Shown piece after piece: positions 50,941-60,204 of a stretch of DNA of 64,000 nt. This stretch comes from Pseudomonas canadensis (GTDB lineage: Bacteria > Pseudomonadota > Gammaproteobacteria > Pseudomonadales > Pseudomonadaceae): contig NZ_AYTD01000001.1 in NCBI RefSeq assembly GCF_000503215.1, positions 372,001 through 436,000 on the forward strand, in the 5' to 3' direction. The translations under genes and the position numbers were made by a program. The notes beneath the pieces were generated by a model that saw only the letters and a program-made list of their open reading frames with translations, was not told the origin of the DNA and ran no database searches. Positions within the stretch are counted from its first letter, which is position 1; each line of letters opens with the position of its first letter.

Positions 50941-52845
50941 ATGGCCACTCCCAGCGCTAGCTCTTATAACGCCGACGCCATCGAAGTCCTCTCGGGCCTC
51001 GACCCGGTGCGCAAACGCCCCGGCATGTACACCGACACCAGTCGGCCGAACCACCTTGCCCAGGAAGTCATCGACAACAGCGTCGATGAAGCCCTGGCCG
51101 GCCACGCCAAGTCGGTGCATGTCATTCTCCACGCTGACCACTCCCTGGAAGTGTCCGACGATGGTCGCGGCATGCCGGTGGACATCCACCCGGAAGAGGG
51201 TGTGTCGGGCGTCGAGCTGATCCTCACCAAGCTCCATGCGGGCGGCAAGTTCTCCAACAAGAACTACCAGTTCTCCGGCGGCCTGCATGGCGTGGGTATT
51301 TCGGTGGTCAACGCCTTGTCCACGCTGGTGCGGGTCAAGGTCAAGCGCGACGGCAACGAGTACCAGATGACCTTCGCCGATGGCTACAAAGCCACCGACC
51401 TGGAAGTAATCGGCACCGTGGGCAAGCGCAACACCGGCACCAGCGTGTACTTTGCGCCGGATCCGAAATACTTCGATTCGCCAAAATTCTCCATCAGCCG
51501 CCTCAAGCACGTGCTCAAGGCCAAGGCTGTACTGTGCCCAGGCCTGCTGGTGACTTTTGAAGACAAAGGCACCGGTGAGAAGGTCGAGTGGCACTATGAA
51601 GACGGCCTGCGTTCGTACCTGGAAGACTCCGTCAGCGACTTCGAGCGCCTGCCCAACGAGCCGTTCTGCGGCAGTTTGGCCGGTAATAAAGAAGCTGTGG
51701 ACTGGGCGCTGCTGTGGTTGCCGGAAGGTGGCGACAGCGTGCAGGAAAGCTACGTCAACCTGATCCCGACGGCCCAGGGCGGCACCCACGTCAACGGTTT
51801 GCGCCAGGGCTTACTGGATGCCATGCGCGAATTCTGCGAATACCGCAGCCTGCTGCCGCGCGGTGTGAAGCTGGCGCCGGAAGACGTGTGGGAGCGCATC
51901 GCGTTCGTGCTGTCGATGAAAATGCAGGAGCCGCAGTTCTCCGGCCAGACCAAAGAGCGCCTGTCGTCCCGCGAGGCGGCGGCGTTTGTCTCCGGCGTGG
52001 TCAAGGATGCCTTCAGCCTGTGGCTCAACGAGCATCCTGAATTGGGCCTGGCCCTGGCGGAGTTGGCGATCAACAACGCCGGTCGTCGTCTGAAGGCCAG
52101 CAAGAAGGTCGAGCGCAAGCGCATCACCCAGGGCCCGGCATTGCCCGGCAAGCTGGCCGATTGCGCCGGGCAAGACCCGATGCGCTCCGAGCTGTTCCTG
52201 GTGGAAGGTGACTCCGCCGGCGGTTCCGCCAAGCAAGCGCGGGACAAGGAATTCCAGGCGATCCTGCCGTTGCGCGGCAAGATCCTCAACACCTGGGAAG
52301 TCGATGGCAGCGAAGTCCTGGCCAGCCAGGAGGTGCACAACATCGCCGTGGCCATTGGCGTTGATCCCGGCGCAGCGGACATGAGCCAACTGCGCTACGG
52401 CAAGATCTGCATCCTCGCCGACGCCGACTCCGACGGCCTGCACATCGCCACGCTGCTGTGCGCGTTGTTCGTTCAGCACTTCCGCCCGTTGGTGGATGCC
52501 GGTCACGTCTACGTTGCCATGCCGCCGTTATATCGGATCGACCTGGGCAAGGAGATTTACTACGCCCTGGACGAAGCCGAGCGCGATGGCATCCTCGATC
52601 GCCTGGTCGCCGAGAAGAAACGCGGCAAGCCACAGGTCACGCGATTCAAGGGCCTGGGTGAAATGAACCCGCCGCAGCTGCGCGAAACCACCATGGACCC
52701 GAATACCCGGCGCCTGGTGCAGTTGACCTTGGAAGACTACGCCGCCACGTCGGAAATGATGGACATGCTGCTGGCGAAGAAACGCGCGCCTGACCGTAAG
52801 TCCTGGCTGGAGTCCAAAGGCAACCTGGCCGAGGTTCTGGGCTGA
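50941..52845 (+). CDS. parE: DNA topoisomerase IV subunit B
   Basis: ATPase subunit of topoisomerase IV, which decatenates daughter chromosomes. 634 residues. The GHKL ATPase site shows EVIDNSVDEALAG and DDGRGMPVDIHP, then GGLHGVGISVVNALS. The TOPRIM domain shows EGDSAGGSAKQARD and DADSDGLHI. The quinolone-resistance region is not visibly altered. The stop overlaps the start of the next gene (TGATG). The partner parC lies one gene downstream. Confidence 0.97.
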   Translation: MATPSASSYNADAIEVLSGLDPVRKRPGMYTDTSRPNHLAQEVIDNSVDEALAGHAKSVHVILHADHSLEVSDDGRGMPVDIHPEEGVSGVELILTKLHAGGKFSNKNYQFSGGLHGVGISVVNALSTLVRVKVKRDGNEYQMTFADGYKATDLEVIGTVGKRNTGTSVYFAPDPKYFDSPKFSISRLKHVLKAKAVLCPGLLVTFEDKGTGEKVEWHYEDGLRSYLEDSVSDFERLPNEPFCGSLAGNKEAVDWALLWLPEGGDSVQESYVNLIPTAQGGTHVNGLRQGLLDAMREFCEYRSLLPRGVKLAPEDVWERIAFVLSMKMQEPQFSGQTKERLSSREAAAFVSGVVKDAFSLWLNEHPELGLALAELAINNAGRRLKASKKVERKRITQGPALPGKLADCAGQDPMRSELFLVEGDSAGGSAKQARDKEFQAILPLRGKILNTWEVDGSEVLASQEVHNIAVAIGVDPGAADMSQLRYGKICILADADSDGLHIATLLCALFVQHFRPLVDAGHVYVAMPPLYRIDLGKEIYYALDEAERDGILDRLVAEKKRGKPQVTRFKGLGEMNPPQLRETTMDPNTRRLVQLTLEDYAATSEMMDMLLAKKRAPDRKSWLESKGNLAEVLG

Positions 52846-53840
52846 TGCGCACAGGTTTCGCCCTGGCGATCCTGATGTTGAGCGGGTTGGTGGCTACCAC
52901 GGTAGTTGCCGCGCCCGTGGCTGAGCTAAAGCTGATGTCCGAACACCCGGTGGACGGCATGCGCGGCGGCAACCTGTCGGGCCTGGCCTTGTGTGGCAAG
53001 GAGTTGTGGACGGTTTCCGACCGCGATGACGACCAGATTTACCGCCTGGATGTCAGTGCGCCAACCTGGCAGGCCGAGGCGGTAAAGATCGACGTGCCAC
53101 CGGTGCCGGAATCCGGACTGCCGTGGGGTTTGCGCTCGCGCACCAAGGCTGCATCGTTCATTCGCGGTGGCGATTTGGACTTTGAAGGCATCACCTGCGA
53201 TGCCGCCGGCAACCGCTACGTAGTCAGCGAAGCCCATGCGGCGGTGCTGCAAGTGCCGGTGACGGGTTCGCCTGAGTGGTTGAAGATCGCGCCGGGCATG
53301 GTGCGTGAAGCGCGGGCCAGCGGCATGTTGCTGCACTTCAACGCCTTGTTTGAAGGCCTCGCGATCAATCCCGAAGGCAATCAGATTTGGCTGGCAGCCG
53401 AGCGCGAACGACGGGGGCTAATTTCGATCAAGCGTCCGCAAAGCCTGTGGGATTGTGACGGCCCCTGCGTATTGTTGAGCGAAGCCGGCCAGGAAGTGCA
53501 ACCGGCCCAGTTCCCGAACCCCAAGGCGGTGTCCAAGGACTTCGCCGACCTGGCGCTGTTCAACGGCAAGCTGTTTACCCTGGAGCGCAATGCGTTCCAG
53601 ATTTGCCGGCGTGATGCGGTCACGGCCAAGGTCGAACTGTGCTGGTCGTTTGCCGACGAGACCCTGACGCCCGAGCGGCGTTATCCTCAGCCCTATGGCC
53701 TGGCAGAAGCCTTGGTGGTGGACGCCGACGGTGCCTGGCTGGGCATCGACAACAATTTCGGCCCGCGTGCCGATGGTGAAAAGCGCCCCGTGGTCTATCG
53801 TTTCGCCGCCCCTGTCGGTGGCTGGAGCGCTCGCCCATGA
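52845..53840 (+). CDS. Secreted esterase-like-activity-of-phytase family protein
   Basis: 331 residues, translationally coupled to parE. A cleavable signal peptide of about 23 residues ends TTVVAA/PVAE. The mature chain has the beta-propeller-like features GGNLSGLALCGKELWTVSDR and FEGITCDAAGNRYVVSE, found in the esterase-like activity of phytase family. It is probably periplasmic. Its location between parE and parC is conserved in pseudomonads (PA4965/PA4966 area), but no link to topoisomerase function is known. Confidence 0.85.
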   Translation: MRTGFALAILMLSGLVATTVVAAPVAELKLMSEHPVDGMRGGNLSGLALCGKELWTVSDRDDDQIYRLDVSAPTWQAEAVKIDVPPVPESGLPWGLRSRTKAASFIRGGDLDFEGITCDAAGNRYVVSEAHAAVLQVPVTGSPEWLKIAPGMVREARASGMLLHFNALFEGLAINPEGNQIWLAAERERRGLISIKRPQSLWDCDGPCVLLSEAGQEVQPAQFPNPKAVSKDFADLALFNGKLFTLERNAFQICRRDAVTAKVELCWSFADETLTPERRYPQPYGLAEALVVDADGAWLGIDNNFGPRADGEKRPVVYRFAAPVGGWSARP

Positions 53841-53913
53841 GCCCCTGTTTTTTTGAATTGACCCGGTGCAGCGGCAGTTCCGCAGCACCTTACCCGACCA
53901 TGATGAGGCCCGC

Positions 53914-56178
53914 ATGAGTGACATCCTCGCAGACAGCTTAGATGGCGTAGAACGCCGGTCGCTGGCTGACTTCACCGAAAATGCCTACCTCAACTACTCC
54001 ATGTACGTGATCATGGACCGTGCCTTGCCGCATATCGGCGACGGCCTCAAGCCCGTACAACGGCGCATCATCTACGCCATGAGTGAGTTGGGCCTGGACG
54101 CTGATTCCAAGCACAAGAAGTCGGCGCGTACCGTCGGTGACGTGCTCGGTAAGTTCCACCCCCACGGCGATTCAGCCTGCTACGAAGCGATGGTGCTGAT
54201 GGCGCAGCCGTTCAGCTATCGCTACACACTGGTAGACGGCCAGGGCAACTGGGGTGCGCCGGACGATCCCAAATCGTTCGCTGCGATGCGATACACCGAA
54301 GCGCGTCTGTCGCGTTATTCGGAAGTCCTGCTGAGCGAATTGGGCCAGGGCACCGCCGACTGGGGGCCTAATTTCGACGGCACCCTCGACGAGCCGCTGG
54401 TGTTGCCGGCACGTTTGCCGAACATCCTGCTCAATGGCACCACCGGTATTGCTGTGGGTATGGCCACTGACGTGCCGCCGCATAACCTGCGTGAAGTCGC
54501 CACCGCCTGCGTGCGCTTGCTCGATGAGCCCAAAGCCACGGTAGAACAGCTCTGCGAGCACATCCAGGGGCCGGATTACCCGACCGAAGCGGAAATCATC
54601 ACGCCGCGCGCCGACCTGCTGAAGATGTACGAAACCGGCAAGGGTTCGGTGCGTATGCGCGCTGTTTACCACATCGAAGATGGCGACATTATCGTCACCG
54701 CGTTGCCGCACCAGGTGTCCGGTGCCAAGGTGCTGGAGCAGATCGCCGCGCTGATGCAGGCCAAACCGTCGAAATTGCCGCAGGTTGCCGACCTGCGTGA
54801 CGAATCCGACCACGAAAACCCTTGCCGCATTGTGATCATCCCGACCAACAGCCGGGTCGACCACGAAGTGCTGATGCAGCATCTGTTTGCCAGCACGGAC
54901 CTGGAGTCCAGCTACCGGGTCAACGTCAACATCATCGGCCTGGACGGCAAGCCGCAGCTGAAAAACCTGCGCAACCTGCTGGTGGAGTGGCTGGAGTTCC
55001 GGGTCAACACCGTGCGTCGCCGCCTCCAATTCCGCCTGGATAAGGTCGAGCGACGCCTGCACCTGTTGGACGGCTTGCTGATTGCCTACCTCAACCTGGA
55101 TGAAGTGATCCACATCATCCGTACCGCCGAGCACCCGAAAGCCGAGTTGATTGCGCGTTTCGAGTTGAGCGAGATTCAGGCTGACTACATCCTCGACACC
55201 CGCTTGCGTCAGTTGGCGCGACTGGAAGAAATGAAGCTGCGCGACGAACAGGACGCGCTGCTCAAGGAGCAAGCCAAGCTGCAAGCGCTGCTGGGCAGCG
55301 AAGCCAAGCTGAAGAAGCTGGTGCGCAGCGAGCTGATCAAAGACGCCGAAACCTACGGCGATGACCGTCGTTCGCCGATCGTGCAGCGCGCAGAAGCGAA
55401 AGCGCTGACAGAAACCGAGTTGCTGCCAAACGAGAAAATTACCGTCGTTCTGTCGGAAAAGGGTTGGGTTCGCTCCGCCAAAGGGCATGATATTGACGCC
55501 ACTGGCTTGTCGTACAAGGCGGGTGACGGGTTCAAGACCGCTGCCGCCGGGCGTTCCAACCAGTTTGCGGTGTTTATCGATTCCACCGGGCGCAGTTATT
55601 CGGTACCGGCCCACACCTTGCCGTCTGCACGGGGGCAGGGTGAGCCATTGACCGGGCGCCTGACGCCGCCGCCAGGGGCGAATTTCGAGTGCGTGCTGCT
55701 GCCGGACGACGATGCGCTGTACGTGATCGCCTCCGACGCGGGCTACGGGTTTGTGGTGAAAGGTGAAGACCTGCAGGCCAAGAACAAGGCGGGCAAGGCT
55801 CTGCTGAGCTTGCCTAACAACGCCAAGGTGATCCTGCCGCGGCCGGTGGACGACCGAGAGAGCAACTGGCTGGCGTCGGTGACCACCGAGGGGCGTTTGC
55901 TGGTATTCAAGATCAGCGACCTGCCGCAGTTGGGCAAAGGCAAGGGCAACAAGATCATTGGCATTCCCGGCGAGCGAGTGGCCAGTCGCGAAGAGTATGT
56001 GACCGACATCGCAGTGATCCCGGAAGGCGCGACGTTGGTGCTTCAGGCCGGTAAACGTACCCTGTCGTTGCGTCCTGACGACCTTGAGCATTACAAGGGT
56101 GAGCGCGGTCGGCGTGGTAACAAATTGCCTCGTGGCTTCCAGCGCGTGGATGCTTTGCTGGTGGAAACGCCGGTTTAA
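53914..56178 (+). CDS. parC: DNA topoisomerase IV subunit A
   Basis: DNA-cleaving subunit of topoisomerase IV. 754 residues from ATG at 53914, the P. aeruginosa length; the frame opens 16 codons earlier without homology. The quinolone-resistance region is wild-type-like: [12 protein letters not shown] with S87 and E91. The catalytic tyrosine is Y127 in [11 protein letters not shown]. The C-terminal beta-pinwheel region includes [20 protein letters not shown]. It forms the complex with ParE. Confidence 0.97.
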   Translation: MSDILADSLDGVERRSLADFTENAYLNYSMYVIMDRALPHIGDGLKPVQRRIIYAMSELGLDADSKHKKSARTVGDVLGKFHPHGDSACYEAMVLMAQPFSYRYTLVDGQGNWGAPDDPKSFAAMRYTEARLSRYSEVLLSELGQGTADWGPNFDGTLDEPLVLPARLPNILLNGTTGIAVGMATDVPPHNLREVATACVRLLDEPKATVEQLCEHIQGPDYPTEAEIITPRADLLKMYETGKGSVRMRAVYHIEDGDIIVTALPHQVSGAKVLEQIAALMQAKPSKLPQVADLRDESDHENPCRIVIIPTNSRVDHEVLMQHLFASTDLESSYRVNVNIIGLDGKPQLKNLRNLLVEWLEFRVNTVRRRLQFRLDKVERRLHLLDGLLIAYLNLDEVIHIIRTAEHPKAELIARFELSEIQADYILDTRLRQLARLEEMKLRDEQDALLKEQAKLQALLGSEAKLKKLVRSELIKDAETYGDDRRSPIVQRAEAKALTETELLPNEKITVVLSEKGWVRSAKGHDIDATGLSYKAGDGFKTAAAGRSNQFAVFIDSTGRSYSVPAHTLPSARGQGEPLTGRLTPPPGANFECVLLPDDDALYVIASDAGYGFVVKGEDLQAKNKAGKALLSLPNNAKVILPRPVDDRESNWLASVTTEGRLLVFKISDLPQLGKGKGNKIIGIPGERVASREEYVTDIAVIPEGATLVLQAGKRTLSLRPDDLEHYKGERGRRGNKLPRGFQRVDALLVETPV

Positions 56179-56193
56179 CGCGTATTAGAGCCC

Positions 56194-56221
56194 TCGATCT
56201 ACGATTTAACGCGTAGATCGA
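56194..56221. other. Hairpin after parC
   Basis: Perfect 10-base inverted repeat TCGATCTACG / CGTAGATCGA around an eight-base loop. It begins 16 bases after the parC stop. TTTAACGCGTA occurs at 56174-56184 and again at 56205-56215. There is no T-run, so its termination role is uncertain. Confidence 0.5.
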
Positions 56222-56354
56222 CGCTTTGGCGCTGGAGTCATGGCGCATATTCACGGATGATATGGCCTTTCCAGCGCCGGCGTGGCCGAGCGTGTTTAGG
56301 TTATTTTTAGTATTACATTGTGGTTCGCCTTGTGGCAGCCACCTGGATGGGATG

Positions 56355-57065
56355 ATGACTGCTCCACGCCTTCCTTTATTTTTCGTGCTCGCTGGCCTTT
56401 TGGGGCTGGCGGGTTGCAGCACACATCAACCGGTGTCGCTGTACCAGCTGGACAGCGGAAGTCCGGCTCAACCTGCACAGACCGCCGGCATGGCCGTCTT
56501 GCTGGGCCCGGTAGTTGTCGCCGACTACCTGCAGCGCGAAACCCTTCTACAACGTCAGAACGACGGCAGCCTGCAAGGTTCCACCGATGGTCGTTGGGCG
56601 GGCAGTTTGTCGTCCGACATCAACCAATTGATGTTGCGTCAGGTCGCAGGTCAGCTGGACAGCCAGCGTGTGGTGCTGGCGCCCGCGCCGACCGGGTTTA
56701 CTCCGGACGTGCAGGTGTTGCTGACGATCACCCGTCTTGACTCCGGTACGTCGCAGCCGGCGATTCTCGATGCGCAATGGCGCTTGATCGATCGTCGTGG
56801 CCAGGTACGCGATAACCGCATCGTGCACCTGCAGGAGCAGCACACCGGCACCACCGCGTCCCAGGTCCAGGCCCAGGGCGTGTTGTTGCAACATCTGGCA
56901 CAGCAGTTGTCGGTGGCCCTCAAGCCATTGGCCAACCAACCGCCGATTGCCGAAGCGCCGCGCAAGCAGAGCGCCCCGGCGCAGGCTAAGCCGGCAGAAC
57001 CGCAGAAGCCGAAGATGCCAATGGCGACGCCGATTCGCACGGATATGGAAGTGTTCAGGTTCTGA
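56355..57065 (+). CDS. PqiC-like ABC-transport auxiliary lipoprotein
   Basis: 236 residues from ATG at 56355 (an adjacent ATG at 56352 is also possible). Lipoprotein signal LFFVLAGLLGLAGCST with Cys21 as the lipid site. The mature domain shows VSLYQLDSGS and LLGPVVVADYLQRETLL, the features of the PqiC/YmbA family that assists MCE transporters of lipids at the outer membrane. No pqiA or pqiB gene is near, so its partner is elsewhere. It ends with a Pro/Ala/Lys-rich tail and a strong terminator. Confidence 0.85.
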   Translation: MTAPRLPLFFVLAGLLGLAGCSTHQPVSLYQLDSGSPAQPAQTAGMAVLLGPVVVADYLQRETLLQRQNDGSLQGSTDGRWAGSLSSDINQLMLRQVAGQLDSQRVVLAPAPTGFTPDVQVLLTITRLDSGTSQPAILDAQWRLIDRRGQVRDNRIVHLQEQHTGTTASQVQAQGVLLQHLAQQLSVALKPLANQPPIAEAPRKQSAPAQAKPAEPQKPKMPMATPIRTDMEVFRF

Positions 57066-57081
57066 TCTGAATCGCAGATAC

Positions 57082-57113
57082 AAAAAAGGCCCGCTGATTC
57101 AGCGGGCCTTTTT
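57082..57113. terminator. Terminator after the PqiC-like gene
   Basis: GGCCCGCTG / CAGCGGGCC stem with a three-base ATT loop, A6 before and T5 after, so it can work in both directions. Confidence 0.93.
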
Positions 57114-57134
57114 ATTGGCTGTAAACCCGATCCC

Positions 57135-57218
57135 TGTAGGAGCCGGCTTGCCGGCGATAAGGTCGTCGAGGCCGGTGGTGATGGTGATATGGCCATCGCC
57201 GGCAAGCCGGCTCCTACA
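57135..57218. repeat. REPIN-like inverted repeat
   Basis: Arms TGTAGGAGCCGGCTTGCC and GGCAAGCCGGCTCCTACA are identical to those of the element at 33762-33844; only the central bases differ. It lies between convergent genes. Confidence 0.9.
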
Positions 57219-57223
57219 TAAGA

Positions 57224-58726
57224 TCAGGGCTTGCGGGTCTCGTGCATCCGCGCCAACTGCCGCTCCAGCATCGAGGGATACGGCTCCATCAACCGCTCCA
57301 CACAGCTTGCACCCTCTGGGCTGGCAATCGGGCGGATGCGTGCGCGCTGGCGGATCAGTGTGTCTTCACTGATCTTACGTTCCACCAGCAACAGGTTGCG
57401 GCTGTGCTGCGACAGCGCCAGGGCGTCTTGGGCGCTTTCGGTGAGCAGCAGGTCGATCTGGCTCATGCCAAACAGGTCATCGCTCACCGTCAGGCCCAAC
57501 TGCAGTTGCAGCGTGATGCCACTGTCGGCCACTTCGATCTGCAGGGCATGGCCCAGGGCGCGAAGCAACTCGCCGCAGCAGATGGCGTTGGTCAGGTAGT
57601 CTTCGCCGCTGTCTTCACTGTGGAACAGCATCAGCGTGCTGCCGTCGTTCAGGGTGTGCAGCTCGCTCTGGTACAGCGAAGCGGCCTGGTCGAGGCAGTC
57701 GCGGTAGCGCTCCAGCAGCTCGGTCAGGCGTGCGCGGGGCAGGCGACGCAGCTGGTCCTGAGCGCCCAGTTGCACAGCCAATACGGCGCTGAACTGGGGT
57801 TCGGTGTTCTTCACCGGAACTGGCTTCGGTGCGACGGCCGGTTCGCTGGCCGAGGTGTCGCGCAGGTCGGCGAAGGGGTCTTCGTCGTCCAGCTCGTCTT
57901 CTTCGGCTTTGAACGCCTGGCGGGTGGCAGGCTTCAGGCCCGCTACCGGCGCTTCTTGCACTTCAAACGCAGGCTCGTCGTCGTAGTCTGTTTCGTCGAA
58001 CTCAGGCTCTGGCTCTACTTCGCGCACCACCGGTTCCGGGGCGAAACTGGCGTGCAACTGGCGGGCGAGGTCACCGATCTCATCCTGGCGTTCAGTGGCC
58101 GGGGTGTGTTCGTCGATATCGCGCAGCCAGATGCGCAACTGCATCAGTGGCGTGGAGATGTGTCGACCCAGGCGCAGACTCAACGCCAACGCCAGTGCCA
58201 GCAGGATCGCGCTCAAGATGCCCATGCTTTGCAGGCTGATGGTCATCGGCTGCTGGAATTGCTGCATGTCCAGGCTGATGCGCAGTTGGCCGGCCTTCAC
58301 ATCCTGAAACGTAATATTGCTCTGGTAGAGACCTTCGGCTTCACCCAGCAGGCCGTTTTTCGGGCGTTGCCCGGCTTCGGCCATGATCCGGTTGTCCACG
58401 CTGTAGATGGCGGCGTGGGCCACCAGCGGGTTCTTGGTCAGGTTGTTGAGCAGCACGTTGAGGCTGAGGATGTCATTGGACACCAACAACTCAGTCGCCG
58501 AGGTGGCGGTCTGGGTGGTCAAGCTCTCGCCCAGGGCGTCGGCTTGCTCATGCATGGCCTGTTTGAACTGCAAACCCATCACGCAGGCGTAGATCACCAG
58601 GGCCAGGGCGACCAGGATCACGTTATGGCTGGCGATGCGTAATGCGATCGGTACACGGCGGTGGCGCAGTGCCCGGAAGATCAGCAGGAAGAAATTATCG
58701 GTTTTTACTGGCGTGGGCCGGTTCAC
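57224..58726 (-). CDS. HAMP membrane protein with a degenerate cyclase-like domain (PA4961-like)
   Basis: 500 residues from GTG at 58726; a longer frame starts at ATG 58789 in the serB upstream region. Two membrane helices (about 27-50 and 168-188) flank a periplasmic sensor-like part, followed by a HAMP-like segment (RLGRHISTPLMQLRIWLRDI). Then comes a very acidic linker and a C-terminal domain shaped like a class III nucleotidyl cyclase. Where active enzymes have a metal-binding Asp in the first strand, this reads AVLAVQLGAQ. The second Asp is kept in LNDGSTLMLF. It is therefore probably inactive and acts in protein contacts. It lies divergent from serB, as in PAO1 (PA4961/PA4960). Confidence 0.78.
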   Translation of the reverse strand: MNRPTPVKTDNFFLLIFRALRHRRVPIALRIASHNVILVALALVIYACVMGLQFKQAMHEQADALGESLTTQTATSATELLVSNDILSLNVLLNNLTKNPLVAHAAIYSVDNRIMAEAGQRPKNGLLGEAEGLYQSNITFQDVKAGQLRISLDMQQFQQPMTISLQSMGILSAILLALALALSLRLGRHISTPLMQLRIWLRDIDEHTPATERQDEIGDLARQLHASFAPEPVVREVEPEPEFDETDYDDEPAFEVQEAPVAGLKPATRQAFKAEEDELDDEDPFADLRDTSASEPAVAPKPVPVKNTEPQFSAVLAVQLGAQDQLRRLPRARLTELLERYRDCLDQAASLYQSELHTLNDGSTLMLFHSEDSGEDYLTNAICCGELLRALGHALQIEVADSGITLQLQLGLTVSDDLFGMSQIDLLLTESAQDALALSQHSRNLLLVERKISEDTLIRQRARIRPIASPEGASCVERLMEPYPSMLERQLARMHETRKP

Positions 58727-58859
58727 TTGCGCTCGGCTCTTGGTCCGTGAAGTTGACGCGCAGTATAGCGACAGCCCTAGAACCGGCAAAGCGCTGGCTG
58801 TGCCCGATGGTCACTGAAAGTGGGTAGAATGCGGTTTTTTTCCAGCCTGGGGGTGCGCC

Positions 58860-60074
58860 TTGCGCGAAATTGTCCTGATAAACATCACGGGGGAAGACCG
58901 CCCAGGTCTGACCGCAGCCATTACCGGTGTTCTGGCCCAGGGTGGTGTGAACATTCTCGACATCGGTCAGGCGGTGATCCACGACACCTTGTCCTTCGGC
59001 ATCCTGGTCGAGATCCCGAGCACTGAACAGGCGTCTTCGGTGCTCAAGGACATCCTGTTTACGGCGTACAAGCTGGATCAACAGGTGCGTTTCACCCCGG
59101 TCTCCGAAGAGGACTACCAGCAATGGGTCGCCGGCCAGGGCAAGAAACGCCACATCGTGACGCTGCTGACCCGCAAGGTCACCGCCGAACAGTTGCAGCG
59201 CGTCAGCTCCATTACTGCGCAATACGGCCTGAATATCGACCATATTGACCGTCTGTCGGGTCGTATGCCGCTGGACACCCCGGCCGACAAAGGCAAGGGC
59301 TGCATCGAGTTCTCCGTGCGCGGTGAACCGGCCGACCCGCAAGCCCTCCGCGCCGAGTTCCTCAGCGTGGCCCAGGAGCTGAATGTCGATATCGCGTTCC
59401 AGGAAGACTCGCTGTTCCGCCGCAACCGCCGTCTGGCGGTGTTCGACATGGACTCCACGCTGATCGAGGCTGAAGTCATCGACGAGTTGGCCAAAGCCGC
59501 CGGTGTGGGCGAGCAGGTTTCCGAAATCACCGAGCGCGCCATGGCCGGTGAGCTGGATTTCCGCGCCAGCTTCAAGGAGCGCCTCGCGCTGCTCAAAGGT
59601 CTGGATGTGAGCGTGCTGGACTCCATCGGCGCCTCCCTGCGCCTGACCGAAGGCGCCGAGACCCTGTTCGCCGAACTCAAGCGCCTGGGTTACAAGACCG
59701 CGATCCTGTCGGGTGGCTTCACCTACTTCGCCAAGCAATTGCAGGCCAAGCTGGGCATTGACTACGTGTTCGCCAATGAGCTGGAAGTGGTGGATGGCAA
59801 GGTGACCGGCGTGGCCGTGGAGCCGATTGTTGACGCGCAGCGCAAGGCGGACCTGTTGAAGGAGTTGGCCCACAAGGAAGGGTTGCGTCTGGAACAGACC
59901 ATTGCGGTCGGCGACGGTGCGAATGACCTGCCGATGCTGGCGATCGCCGGGTTGGGTGTGGCGTTCCGTGCCAAGCCGCTGGTGAAACAGTCGGCCAAGC
60001 AGGCGATTTCGACGCTGGGGCTCGATGGCGTGCTGTATCTGCTGGGCTTCCGCGACCGCGACGGCCAGCTTTAG
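58860..60074 (+). CDS. serB: Phosphoserine phosphatase SerB
   Basis: HAD-family enzyme that makes L-serine from phosphoserine. 404 residues from a TTG start at 58860 with a GGGGG tract upstream. An N-terminal ACT domain (REIVLINITGEDRPGLTAA, about 1-80) and a second ACT-like region probably bind serine. The HAD motifs are DMDSTLIEAE, SGGFTYFA and GDGANDLPML. In PAO1 fimX and PA4958 follow serB; here psd follows, after a REPIN. Confidence 0.96.
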   Translation: MREIVLINITGEDRPGLTAAITGVLAQGGVNILDIGQAVIHDTLSFGILVEIPSTEQASSVLKDILFTAYKLDQQVRFTPVSEEDYQQWVAGQGKKRHIVTLLTRKVTAEQLQRVSSITAQYGLNIDHIDRLSGRMPLDTPADKGKGCIEFSVRGEPADPQALRAEFLSVAQELNVDIAFQEDSLFRRNRRLAVFDMDSTLIEAEVIDELAKAAGVGEQVSEITERAMAGELDFRASFKERLALLKGLDVSVLDSIGASLRLTEGAETLFAELKRLGYKTAILSGGFTYFAKQLQAKLGIDYVFANELEVVDGKVTGVAVEPIVDAQRKADLLKELAHKEGLRLEQTIAVGDGANDLPMLAIAGLGVAFRAKPLVKQSAKQAISTLGLDGVLYLLGFRDRDGQL

Positions 60075-60091
60075 GCCGTCACGCCACCCCC

Positions 60092-60192
60092 TGTAGGAGC
60101 GAGCTTGCTCGCGAAAATCGTCAACGATTACACGGGCATTCTGGATGCCCGCGGTGTTCTTGAGTTCTTCGCGAGCAAGCTCGCTCCTACAG
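60092..60192. repeat. REPIN-like inverted repeat between serB and psd
   Basis: Arms TGTAGGAGCGAGCTTGCTCGC and its mirror GCGAGCAAGCTCGCTCCTACA; a third arm type (GAGCGAGC) shared with the element at 2225-2358. The centre contains an extra small hairpin GGGCATTCTGGATGCCC. Confidence 0.88.
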
Positions 60193-60204
60193 GGTCTGTG
60201 TCGA

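Noticed and set aside
54172..56091. A 639-codon minus-strand frame opposite parC
   Set aside because: Antisense shadow of a highly conserved gene; no start signal.
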